Below are positions 1-7,249 of a stretch of DNA of 18,256 bases, one piece after another. Under the pieces are notes generated by a model that had not been told where the DNA came from, ran no database searches, and saw only the letters and a list, made by a program, of their open reading frames with translations. The DNA lies in assembly GCA_005788585.1 (NCBI GenBank), contig SYBY01000090.1, positions 1 through 18,256 of the forward strand, written 5' to 3'. The translations under genes and the position numbers were made by a program. This DNA is from Actinomycetota bacterium. Its GTDB lineage: Bacteria > Actinomycetota > Thermoleophilia > Solirubrobacterales > Solirubrobacteraceae. Every line of letters starts with the position of its first letter. Position 1 is the first letter of the stretch.

Positions 1-774
1 ATCGCGATCGTCGACTGGGACGACGCGCCGCTGATGATGGAGTTCGAGCTCATCCGCGACGACCTCGTGGCCGCCGGGCTCGACGTCACGATCTGCGATC
101 CGAGGCAGCTGCGGTTCGAGGGCGGGAGACTGCACGGCCCGAACGGCCCGATCGACCTGGTGTATCGCCGCCTGGTGATCATGGACTGCATGTCGCGCCC
201 GGACGACGTGAAGGCACTCGTCGATGCCGCGCGTGCGGGCGCGGTGTGCCTCGTCAATCCGTTCGCCAGCGACCTGATGGGCCACAAGTCGATCTTCGAC
301 CTGCTCACCGACGAGGATCGGGACTTCGGGCTGACGCCGACCGAGCGCAACGCGGTGCGCAACCACGTGCCATGGACCCGCGTGCTCGTCGCAGAGGCCG
401 ACCCCCACGACCACCGGACCGTCGGGCGTGACGAGGTCGTCGAGCACCGCATGTCGCTCGTCCTCAAGCCCGTGCACGACTACGGCGGGCACGGGGTCAC
501 CCTCGGGTGGGAGACCGACCCGCGCGAGTGGGAGGAGCTGGTCAGCAGGGCCGTGGCCGACGGGCATCTGGTGCAGCGGCGCATCCAGGCGCACCGCGAG
601 CCGTGGCCGTGGGACGCACCGGAGTTCCCGCTGCGCGAGCTGTACGTCGACAACGACCCGTACATGTTCCGGGGCCGGATGGGCGGCATCCTCGCGCGGC
701 TGTCGGGCAGCGGGATCACGAATGTGACGGCGGGGGGCAGCCTCGCGCCGACGTTCCTGGTGCGGCCGCGATGA
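1..774 (+). CDS. Circularly permuted type 2 ATP-grasp protein, C-terminal part (5' end outside window)
   Basis: The reading frame is open from base 1 (IAIVDWDDAPL precedes the first Met at 34), so the true start lies upstream and only the last 257 residues are visible. The text matches the circularly permuted ATP-grasp / glutathionylspermidine-synthase-like family. Visible family signatures are IDLVYRR, the NPFASDLMGHK segment followed by a TDE, the nucleotide-binding-like LVLKPVHDYGGHGV stretch around residues 152-165, and the C-terminal ending RLSGSGITNVTAGGSLAPTF. Such proteins are ATP-dependent carboxylate-amine ligases or are predicted to be; the substrate here is unknown. The stop codon overlaps the ATG of the next gene (ATGA at 771-774), so the two are probably co-translated with the downstream FMN enzyme. 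Family assignment is good; function is open. Confidence 0.85.
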   Translation: MAIVDWDDAPLMMEFELIRDDLVAAGLDVTICDPRQLRFEGGRLHGPNGPIDLVYRRLVIMDCMSRPDDVKALVDAARAGAVCLVNPFASDLMGHKSIFDLLTDEDRDFGLTPTERNAVRNHVPWTRVLVAEADPHDHRTVGRDEVVEHRMSLVLKPVHDYGGHGVTLGWETDPREWEELVSRAVADGHLVQRRIQAHREPWPWDAPEFPLRELYVDNDPYMFRGRMGGILARLSGSGITNVTAGGSLAPTFLVRPR

Positions 775-1217
775 CGAACGAGGAGGTCGTGCGCGCGTAC
801 CTGGAGGCCTTCGACCGCCACGACATGGCCGCGGCGCGGGCGCTGCTCGCCGACGACTTCGCCCACGCTCCCGTCACGCCCGGAGGACCCCCGATGGACG
901 CGGACGCGTACGTCGACGTCCACCGCCCGGTCGCGGCGTCCTTCCCCGACATGCGCCGCCACGTGGTGTCGGTCGAGTCCGACGGCGACGACGTGCGGGT
1001 CACCGCATACGTCACGGCGACGCACGATCACCATGTCCGCCTGCCGATGCTGGGGATCGACGACCTGCCGCCGACCGGGCGCGCGTACCGGACGGAGCCT
1101 CATCACGACACGTTCACCGTGCGCGACGGGCGGATCACCGCCGTGCACTCCACCTTCCCGCCGCGCGCCGGCCTGCGCGGCCTGCTGGATCAGCTCACGA
1201 CCACGGAGACGGGATGA
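771..1217 (+). CDS. SnoaL-like / NTF2-fold protein (ester-cyclase-like)
   Basis: This 148-residue protein begins MTNEEVVRAYLEAFDRHDMAAARALLADDF, the typical opening helix pair of the SnoaL-like polyketide cyclase group in the NTF2 superfamily. The family's downstream pattern follows: a central segment around VHRPVAASFPDMRRHVVSVESDGDDV, then ATHDHHVRLPMLGIDDLPPTGR and a final DTFTVRDGRITAVHSTF strand. Members are small cone-shaped alpha+beta proteins acting as cyclases, isomerases, hydrolases or ligand binders, and sequence alone does not separate these roles. I chose the ATG at 771 because the stop of the ATP-grasp gene overlaps it; the longer open frame upstream runs through that gene and is not credible. 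Its own stop overlaps the next start (ATGA at 1214-1217). It probably works with its two partners on one substrate. Confidence 0.85.
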   Translation: MTNEEVVRAYLEAFDRHDMAAARALLADDFAHAPVTPGGPPMDADAYVDVHRPVAASFPDMRRHVVSVESDGDDVRVTAYVTATHDHHVRLPMLGIDDLPPTGRAYRTEPHHDTFTVRDGRITAVHSTFPPRAGLRGLLDQLTTTETG

Positions 1218-2299
1218 CCGACCTGACGCGCTTCGCGGAGTACGACGACTTCATGGCCTACGCCGAAGCGACGCTGCCCAAGCCCACCTTCAACCATCTC
1301 AACGCGGGCGCGCTGACGAACTGGACGCGCGACGAGAACCGCAGGGCGTACGACCGGTGGGTGATCCGCAAGCGGCTGCTCGTCGACGTGTCCGAGACCG
1401 ACCTCTCGACCACGGTGCTCGGCACCCGGGTCGAGATGCCGGTCCTGCTCGCGCCGTCGGCGTTCCACAAGTTCGTGCACCCGCAGGGGGAGATCGCCAC
1501 CGCACGCGCCGCGAAGGCGATGGGCACGACGATGTGCCTGTCGACCCTGTCGAGCACGGCGCTCGAGGACGTCGCCGCCACGGGCGTCGACTGCTGGCTG
1601 CAGTTGCAGATCCACAAGGACCGGGGGCTGACGACGGAACTCGTCGACCGGGCGGCCGCGGCGGGATACAAGGGGATCGCGTTCACCGTGGACGCGCCGA
1701 ACTACGGGCTGAAGCCGTCCGATCGCCGCAGCGAGATCCACCTGCCCGCCGGGGTGCAGATCGCGAACCTCATCGACCGCAAGACGCTGCCGCACTACAC
1801 CACCGGCGAGGACCTCATGAAGTACATGTGGGACGAGATGGCGCAGGACGTCACGTGGGATGACGCCGCGTGGCTGTGCGACTACAGCCCGCTGCCCGTC
1901 ATCGCGAAAGGCGTCCTGAGCGGACCCGACGCGGAGAACGCCATCGCCGCGGGCATGGCCGCGATCATCGTGTCCAACCAGGGGGGACGGCAGATCGACG
2001 GGGACCCGGCGACGCTCGACGTGCTCCCGGAGGTCCTCGACGCGGTGAATGGCCGCGTCGAGGTGCTCGTCGACGGCGGGGTGCGCACCGGCGCCCACGT
2101 GTTCAAGGCGCTGGCGATCGGTGCTCGCGCGGTCCTGCTCGGGCGCCCGCAGTACTGGGGACTGGCGGTAGGCGGGGAGGAGGGCCTGACCCACATGCTC
2201 GACGTGTTCCGGGAGGGGCTGGAGAACACGATGCAGCTCGCGGGCGTCAAGCGCGTGGCAGATGTGCAGCGTGATCTGGTGATGCCGGCGCCGCGCTAG
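1214..2299 (+). CDS. FMN-dependent alpha-hydroxy-acid oxidase homologue with altered active site
   Basis: The 361-residue protein aligns over its whole length with the glycolate/lactate oxidase TIM-barrel family: PKPTFNHLNAGA near the N-terminus, MPVLLAPSAFHKFVHPQGE, WLQLQIHKDR, IAKGV (residues 230-234), SNQGGRQIDG (254-263), and the FMN-phosphate segment LVDGGVRTGAHVFKALAIGA. Against spinach glycolate oxidase (numbering recalled from memory), flavin-contacting Lys230 and substrate Arg257 are kept (Lys232, Arg259). Tyr24 becomes His28, Trp108 becomes Leu112, Tyr129 becomes Gln132, Arg164 becomes Lys167, and the catalytic base His254 becomes Gln256. It should bind FMN but probably does not oxidise a simple alpha-hydroxy acid by the usual route. 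The start is well placed, with GGAG at 1205-1208 and an ATGA overlap with the SnoaL-like gene. Its 3' end overlaps the convergent transporter by 53 bp. Confidence 0.88.
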   Translation: MTDLTRFAEYDDFMAYAEATLPKPTFNHLNAGALTNWTRDENRRAYDRWVIRKRLLVDVSETDLSTTVLGTRVEMPVLLAPSAFHKFVHPQGEIATARAAKAMGTTMCLSTLSSTALEDVAATGVDCWLQLQIHKDRGLTTELVDRAAAAGYKGIAFTVDAPNYGLKPSDRRSEIHLPAGVQIANLIDRKTLPHYTTGEDLMKYMWDEMAQDVTWDDAAWLCDYSPLPVIAKGVLSGPDAENAIAAGMAAIIVSNQGGRQIDGDPATLDVLPEVLDAVNGRVEVLVDGGVRTGAHVFKALAIGARAVLLGRPQYWGLAVGGEEGLTHMLDVFREGLENTMQLAGVKRVADVQRDLVMPAPR

Positions 2300-3788
2300 G
2301 GCGCTCGCGGGTCAGGAAGGCCCAGGCGGCGATCGCGCCGAGCGCCGTCACAGCGGCCGTGATCTGGATGGTGGTGGCAAAGGCGGCGTCGAAGGCGTCG
2401 TTGGCCAGGCGCTGGGCGGCCTGCTCCTGCGCTGCCGGGACGCCCTTCAGCGCGGTCTGCGTGCCGGCGAGGAGGGCATGGACCCGTTCGCTGTCGACGC
2501 GGTCCAGCCGGTCGCCGGCCAGCCGGGCCGCTTCGAGTGCGGACAGCAGCGACCCCATGACCGCGACGCCGAGACTCGCGCCGATGTCGCGCGCCGTGGT
2601 GTAGACGCCGGAGACCATGCCGCGGTCCGCGCCGCGGGCGGCGGCCATGATCGTGGTGGTCATGGACGTCAGCACGACGGCGAACCCGCCGCCCACCGCG
2701 ATGAGTCCCGGGAGCATCGGCAGGTAGGAGTCCGCCCGGACGGCCGTCCCGATGGCGAACGTGCCGAGCGCGAGCACCGTCATGCCGGCTCCGACGATCG
2801 TGCGGGGTGCGACGCGGTCGGCGAGCCTGCCCGCGACCGGCGCCATCACGAGGACCGGAAGGGTGAGGGGGAGGAGCAGCGCTCCCGTCGCCAGCGGCGA
2901 GTAGTCCAGGACGTTCTGCAGGTAGATCGCAAGCAGGACGACGAGCCCGGTCACGACGAACTGGGCGCTGAACCCGATGAAGTTGCCCGCCGCCATCGCG
3001 CGGCCGCGCAGCAGTCGCACGTCGATCAGCGGAACGGCGACACGCGTCTCCACGGCGGCGAACAGGCCGAAGCCCGCGAGCCCGGCGACGATCAGCCCGA
3101 GAGTCGCGGGGGAGCCCCAGCCCCAGGTCTGCGCCTGCATGACGCCGAGGGTCAACGCCGTGAGCGCCGCGCCGAGCACGGCGAGGCCGGGATAGTCGAT
3201 CGGCGGTGCGTCCGGGCGCCGGGTGTCGGGCACCGCGCGCAGCGTCAGGGCGGTGGCCACGACGGCGATCGGGACGTTGACGAAGAAGATCCAGCGCCAG
3301 TCGACGACCTCCAGGATGACGCCGCCCAGCAGGGGCCCGATCGAGAGACCGGCGGCTGCCGTCCCGGCCATGATCCCCATGGCCCGGCCGAGGTGCGGGC
3401 CGGCGTACGCGTCGGTGACGATGGCGGTGCAGCCGGGCATCATGATCGCCGCGCCGATGCCCTGCCCGGCGCGGGCGGCGATGAGGAGCTCCCCGGATGG
3501 CGCGACGCCGCTCAGGACCGAGCAGAGCGTGAAGAGCGCCAGGCCGAGGAGGAAGATCCTGCGGCGCCCGAGCAGGTCACCCAGCCGGCCACCCGCGACG
3601 ACGAACACGCCGAGGGTGAGCAGGTACGCGTTGATGACCCACTGCTGCGCGACGTCGCTGAGGTCGAGGTCACGCTGGATGGCGGGCAGCGCGACGCGCA
3701 CGATCGTGGCGTCGATGGTGAGCATCCCCAGGGCCAGGACCATGGCGACGAGGACGCTGCGCTGTTCGGACTCGCGGAGTGCGGCCAT
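2247..3788 (-). CDS. MFS drug/metabolite exporter, DHA2 (EmrB/QacA-like) family
   Basis: This 513-residue, strongly hydrophobic protein has the length and pattern of 14-helix proton-driven exporters. After the first helix comes TIDATIVRVALPAIQRDL, characteristic of DHA2 transporters. Motif A appears as GGRLGDLLGRRR near residues 66-77, an arginine-containing fourth helix as RAGQGIGAAIMMPG, and the antiporter motif C as GLSIGPLLGGVI. A second motif-A-like sequence (GRLADRVAPR) lies in the C-terminal half. It acts in the cytoplasmic membrane and would expel an amphiphilic or toxic compound. The gene faces the ATP-grasp/SnoaL/FMN trio and overlaps its last 53 bp, which suggests but does not prove that it exports that trio's product. 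The ATG at 3788 is the first plausible start; no strong Shine-Dalgarno is visible. It lies 44 bp downstream of the GGDEF gene on the same strand. Confidence 0.92.
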   Translation of the reverse strand: MAALRESEQRSVLVAMVLALGMLTIDATIVRVALPAIQRDLDLSDVAQQWVINAYLLTLGVFVVAGGRLGDLLGRRRIFLLGLALFTLCSVLSGVAPSGELLIAARAGQGIGAAIMMPGCTAIVTDAYAGPHLGRAMGIMAGTAAAGLSIGPLLGGVILEVVDWRWIFFVNVPIAVVATALTLRAVPDTRRPDAPPIDYPGLAVLGAALTALTLGVMQAQTWGWGSPATLGLIVAGLAGFGLFAAVETRVAVPLIDVRLLRGRAMAAGNFIGFSAQFVVTGLVVLLAIYLQNVLDYSPLATGALLLPLTLPVLVMAPVAGRLADRVAPRTIVGAGMTVLALGTFAIGTAVRADSYLPMLPGLIAVGGGFAVVLTSMTTTIMAAARGADRGMVSGVYTTARDIGASLGVAVMGSLLSALEAARLAGDRLDRVDSERVHALLAGTQTALKGVPAAQEQAAQRLANDAFDAAFATTIQITAAVTALGAIAAWAFLTRERPSAAPASPDHAAHLPRA

Positions 3789-3832
3789 GCGCTGCGGACG
3801 CTAGAGCCGATCGAGGACGGCGCGGGGAGGCG

Positions 3833-4735
3833 CTACGCGGCGTGCTCGGCGCGGTTGCGGCCGTTGCGCTTGGCGCGGAACAGCGCCTCATCCGCGGCCC
3901 GGAGGACGTCGACGGCCCGGTCGAGCTCTGTGGTCGCCGTGGCGCTGCCGGCGGACACCGTGACGGCCAGCGCGCCGGCGGACGTCGCGAACGGCCTCTC
4001 GGCGACGGCGCTGACGATGCGGGGGCCCAGCACGGACGCGTCATCCCGGTCGCCGATCATGAGGATGCAGAATTCCTCGCCGCCCCAGCGCGCCACGAGG
4101 TCGCCGCCCCGCACGCTGTCGGTCAGGCGGCGCGCAAGGAGGCGGAGCACCTCGTCGCCGACGAGGTGGCCGTGCTGGTCGTTGATGCACTTGAAGTGGT
4201 CGACGTCGACGACCACGGCGGAGTGCACCCGGGTGCTGAGCCAGGAACCGGCATCCAGGATCTCGTCGACATGCGCGCGGTTGGGCAGCCCGGTGAGGGA
4301 GTCGGTCCGGGCGTCGTGCTCGGCCCGCATGAGCCGGAAGGCGGGCAAGGTTGCGTCGCGCTGCACGGCGACGAAGTAGGCGGGTCGGCCCTGCTCGTCG
4401 CCGAGCGTCGAGACCGACCACTCCATCAGGAACGCCGAGCCGTCCTTGCGGTAGTTGATCGCCTGTCCGGCAAAGGGCCGGCCGGCTTCGAGATCGGTGC
4501 GCAGGCGCGAGAGCACGACCTGATCGGTGGCTGGACCCTGCAGGAGACTCGGGCTGCGTCCGAGGAGCTCCTGGCGGGCGTAGCCCGTCATCTGGCACGC
4601 AGCGTCGTTGACGTAGACGATCGTCGGACGGCCGGCGGAGCCCCCCGTGTCCGTCGCCATGACGCCGTCGGCCAGGGCGTCGAGCGCCTCGCTCTTGGGA
4701 AACGCCAGCACGGCTCGGGAGGTGCGGATGGGCAT
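3833..4735 (-). CDS. PAS-GGDEF diguanylate cyclase
   Basis: I place the start at the ATG at 4735 (300 residues). The open frame continues upstream to 5491, but that part runs antisense through the secreted-protein gene. Residues about 15-130 form a PAS domain of the LOV-like subgroup (GRSPSLLQGPATD, NYRKDGSAF, YFVAVQRDAT). The photoactive cysteine position of true LOV domains (GRNCRFLQ) is Pro62, so blue-light photochemistry is not expected. Residues about 143-300 are a GGDEF domain with DSLTGLPNR, the metal-binding VVVDVDHFKCIND, the active loop GGEEF (218-222) and an intact inhibitory I-site RGGD (209-212) exactly five residues before it. It should make c-di-GMP from two GTP with product feedback control. 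There are no membrane segments, so it is cytosolic. It is divergent from a secreted protein and close to an HD-GYP gene. Confidence 0.93.
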   Translation of the reverse strand: MPIRTSRAVLAFPKSEALDALADGVMATDTGGSAGRPTIVYVNDAACQMTGYARQELLGRSPSLLQGPATDQVVLSRLRTDLEAGRPFAGQAINYRKDGSAFLMEWSVSTLGDEQGRPAYFVAVQRDATLPAFRLMRAEHDARTDSLTGLPNRAHVDEILDAGSWLSTRVHSAVVVDVDHFKCINDQHGHLVGDEVLRLLARRLTDSVRGGDLVARWGGEEFCILMIGDRDDASVLGPRIVSAVAERPFATSAGALAVTVSAGSATATTELDRAVDVLRAADEALFRAKRNGRNRAEHAA

Positions 4736-4834
4736 GCAGGGCCTGTATCGGCGCGTCGTCGTCCGATGATGAACGTGATGTCCCGGTTCTTCGCAGACTG
4801 CGTAAGGACGCGAGCGCCCGGCGGTCATCGGGAC

Positions 4835-5929
4835 ATGACCATCTCGCGCGTCCTGCTCTCCTCGGCCGCTGCGGCGGCCGCCGTCGCCGTCATGCCCCCG
4901 AGTGCGACTGCTGCGACCTGCGGCGTCGCTCAGGCTCGCGCGCTCTTCGAGACGCCCGAGGTGCAGGTCTACGCGAGCAAGGGCCGCGCCGTTGCCTGCC
5001 TGCGCGCCACGGGCCGGTCGCGCGTCGTGGGTCCGCGATCCAGCGATCGTGCGACGACGTTGGTCCGAGGCGTGGCCGGTGGACGCTGGCTGTCGATCGT
5101 GCGGGCCGGCGCAGGGGGGACCAACGAGGCCGACCTGTACCAGCTCATCGATCTGCGCACCGGCCGGCGTGCTCAGGTCGCCGAGCGGCGGACGCGAGTC
5201 GAAACCGTGACGCTCCCCGGCGTGCTCGTCCATGCGCTGGGGGACGGGCGCGGCGTGGTCGCCCGCTTCACGAGCGGCCGTACCGTGGTGCTCAGCCGGG
5301 TCAAGGGCGCCGAGGGCATCGCGGCGGCGGGTAACCGGGTGTACTGGCTCGAGCCCCGTCGCAGCGGCGACCCGAAGGTCCGGAGCGCGCTGCTGTCCGG
5401 CGTGCCGGCCGCCGCGCCGGCGGCACCCGCTCGGCCGACGCAGAAGATCGGGTCGTGCCCGGCGGTGGCCGATGGACGCCTCGTCCTGCACGACCGCTCG
5501 CGCGTGGTCACCCAGCGGACGGGCGGGGTGCGGATCTGCAACCGCTGGACGGGCAAGACGTGGGAGGTGGGGGACGCGCAGACGACCTTCACGGCACTGA
5601 CCACCGCAGGGGTGGCCTACCGCTCGCCGACGGCGGCGGGGCTGCTGCGCTTCGCGACGTCGGCCCAGGTCGAGCTCCCCGTCACGGCCGACGCGTCGTC
5701 GGTGGCGTCCGCGGCCTTCCTCGTCGGCGTGACGACCGAGGGGCTGCGGGCCGCGAACGCGGCGACGTCCACGGCGCCCGCCGAGGTCCTCGACCCCGGC
5801 GCGGCGACGGATGTCGCTGCGGCGCTCGTCCCGGCGTCGGACCGGCCCGACGACAACACGGTGGTGTACTGGACCGACGCGGACGGCAACCCACGGTCGG
5901 CGACCCTGCCGGTCACGGCCAGGGGATGA
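4835..5929 (+). CDS. Secreted protein of unknown function
   Basis: The ATG at 4835 gives a 364-residue protein with a clear Sec-type signal peptide: short basic start MTISR, a hydrophobic Ala/Val core to about residue 20, and an SATA-A cleavage site near residue 26. In-frame Met codons upstream (4767 and beyond) would bury this signal and are rejected. The mature part is rich in short beta-strand-like stretches separated by Gly/Arg/Asp turns (VYASKGRAVACLRATG, LYQLIDLRTGRR, NRVYWLEPR, VVYWTDADGN), resembling a WD/propeller-like repeat fold. It has four cysteines after cleavage, possibly forming two disulfides. I recognise no catalytic motif. Similar Ala/Arg/Val-rich exported proteins are common in Solirubrobacterales, which is a general impression, not a database result. 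It lies between a c-di-GMP synthase (divergent) and a c-di-GMP hydrolase (downstream). Confidence 0.8.
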   Translation: MTISRVLLSSAAAAAAVAVMPPSATAATCGVAQARALFETPEVQVYASKGRAVACLRATGRSRVVGPRSSDRATTLVRGVAGGRWLSIVRAGAGGTNEADLYQLIDLRTGRRAQVAERRTRVETVTLPGVLVHALGDGRGVVARFTSGRTVVLSRVKGAEGIAAAGNRVYWLEPRRSGDPKVRSALLSGVPAAAPAAPARPTQKIGSCPAVADGRLVLHDRSRVVTQRTGGVRICNRWTGKTWEVGDAQTTFTALTTAGVAYRSPTAAGLLRFATSAQVELPVTADASSVASAAFLVGVTTEGLRAANAATSTAPAEVLDPGAATDVAAALVPASDRPDDNTVVYWTDADGNPRSATLPVTARG

Positions 5930-5994
5930 GCGGTTCCGATACCCGTCCGGGAGGGCTCGTGTCGCGGGTCTGAGCGGTCGACCATGGTCGTGGT

Positions 5995-7194
5995 ATGGCC
6001 GCGTTGGCGCTCCTTGACGACCCCGGACCCGGGGCGACCGAGACCTCGTCCGAACTGGACGAGGCGGTCCTCGCGCTGCGCAGCGGCGCGTGGATGACGG
6101 TCGCGGGCGTGCTGATGCTCCTCCTGTCGACGGTCCTCAACCAGGCGGGAGACGAAGCGGAGCGCTTCGCGATGCCGACGATCGGCTGGGTGCTGCTCGG
6201 CGCGGTGCTGGCGGTCCAGCTCGGAGCGGTCGCGGCCGTCGAACTCGGCCGCAGCTGGATCCGCTCATCGTGCACGCCGGCCGGGATCTATCGGTACCTG
6301 TGGAGCACTTCCATGCTCGAGGGCTTGGGGCTCGCGGTCGGGATCGTGCTCGTGCCGGCGGGCGTCATTCCGCTGTCCCTGATGATGCTCATCATGGTCG
6401 TGTACGCCGGATACTTCTACCGGCGGGTGGACGCGATCGCGTTCATCGTCTTCGCGGTCGCCGCCAACGCGGTGGCGGTGATTGCCGCGACGCCGCCCGA
6501 GGTGCCCGTCTCGCAGTTCAGCGCCGCGGCGATCGTGCCGTTCGCCGTCACGATCCTCATGGCCGGCGCCTTCGTGGCGGTCGTACGCCGCGGCCGCGAT
6601 CGCGTCGAACAGCGCGCCCGGCTGGTGGCGACGGTCGGCCTGGCCCACGCGCTCGACGTGCGTGACGCCAAGACAGCGAACCATTCGGAGACGGTCGCGG
6701 ACTACGCGGTGGCCATGGCTCGCCGGCTGGGGCTCTCACCACGCCACGTGGAACGGGTGCGCCTGGCGGGTCTGCTGCACGATGTCGGCAAGATCGGCAT
6801 CCCGGACTCCGTGCTGCTGAAGCCCGGGAAGCTCACCGAGGCCGAGTGGCTGATGATGCGCCGTCACCCGGAGCTCGGTGCGCAGATGCTCGACTCGGCG
6901 ACGCTCCGCGACGTGCGCCTGTGGGTGCTGGCACACCACGAGCGGCCCGACGGCACCGGCTACCCGCACGGCCTGAGCGGTGATGAGATCCCGCTCGAGG
7001 CCCGCATCCTCGCCGTCGCCGATGCGTTCGAGGCGATGGTCTCCGACCGTCCGTACCGGGCAGGCCGTCCGCAGGTCGAGGCCCTGGCCGAGCTGCGGCG
7101 CTGCTCGGGCACCCAGTTCGATGCCGAGGTGGTTGCGGCGTTCGAGGAGACTCTGAGCCAGGCGGACGGCCCGGCCATGGTCACGGCGGCCTGA
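5995..7194 (+). CDS. Membrane HD-GYP domain phosphodiesterase
   Basis: The first ~200 of 399 residues contain about six hydrophobic helices (roughly 33-49, 63-84, 108-124, 126-142, 146-166, 178-197), forming a membrane sensor-like module with no recognised ligand domain. The C-terminal half is an HD-GYP domain: H230 in NHSETVADYAVAMARRL, the HD pair at 262-263 in LLHDVGKIGIP with Lys266, H291 in MRRHPELGAQML, H314-H315 with the GYP triplet 322-324 in HHERPDGTGYPHGL, and D343 in VADAFEAMVSDRPYR. All usual metal ligands are present, so it is probably an active c-di-GMP phosphodiesterase facing the cytosol. It follows the secreted-protein gene by 65 bp on the same strand, and a diguanylate cyclase sits just beyond. 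The ATG at 5995 is chosen; no strong Shine-Dalgarno is seen. Confidence 0.93.
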   Translation: MAALALLDDPGPGATETSSELDEAVLALRSGAWMTVAGVLMLLLSTVLNQAGDEAERFAMPTIGWVLLGAVLAVQLGAVAAVELGRSWIRSSCTPAGIYRYLWSTSMLEGLGLAVGIVLVPAGVIPLSLMMLIMVVYAGYFYRRVDAIAFIVFAVAANAVAVIAATPPEVPVSQFSAAAIVPFAVTILMAGAFVAVVRRGRDRVEQRARLVATVGLAHALDVRDAKTANHSETVADYAVAMARRLGLSPRHVERVRLAGLLHDVGKIGIPDSVLLKPGKLTEAEWLMMRRHPELGAQMLDSATLRDVRLWVLAHHERPDGTGYPHGLSGDEIPLEARILAVADAFEAMVSDRPYRAGRPQVEALAELRRCSGTQFDAEVVAAFEETLSQADGPAMVTAA

Positions 7195-7249
7195 CCAGGC
7201 AGCTTCTGCGACGTGCAGGCGGGCACCGGTCCGCGGGTTGGCAGGCCGC

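Noticed and set aside
1190..2194. 334-codon minus-strand frame
   Set aside because: Antisense to the FMN enzyme, whose motifs are unambiguous; this product is Arg/Val/Asp/His-rich without domains.
2478..4379. 633-codon open frame on the + strand
   Set aside because: It runs antisense through the MFS transporter and GGDEF genes. Its translation is a low-complexity Arg/Asp/Gly/His-rich string with no domain, typical of a GC-rich shadow frame.
3779..4834. Long upstream extension of the secreted-protein frame
   Set aside because: It is antisense to the GGDEF gene and would bury the clear signal peptide that begins at 4835.
4736..5491. Upstream extension of the GGDEF frame
   Set aside because: It is antisense to the secreted protein, has no domain, and the PAS domain begins soon after the ATG at 4735.
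7195..7249. Terminator between the HD-GYP gene and the SDR
   Set aside because: The gap has only short imperfect complementarities and no stem of at least 6 bp that I could confirm.
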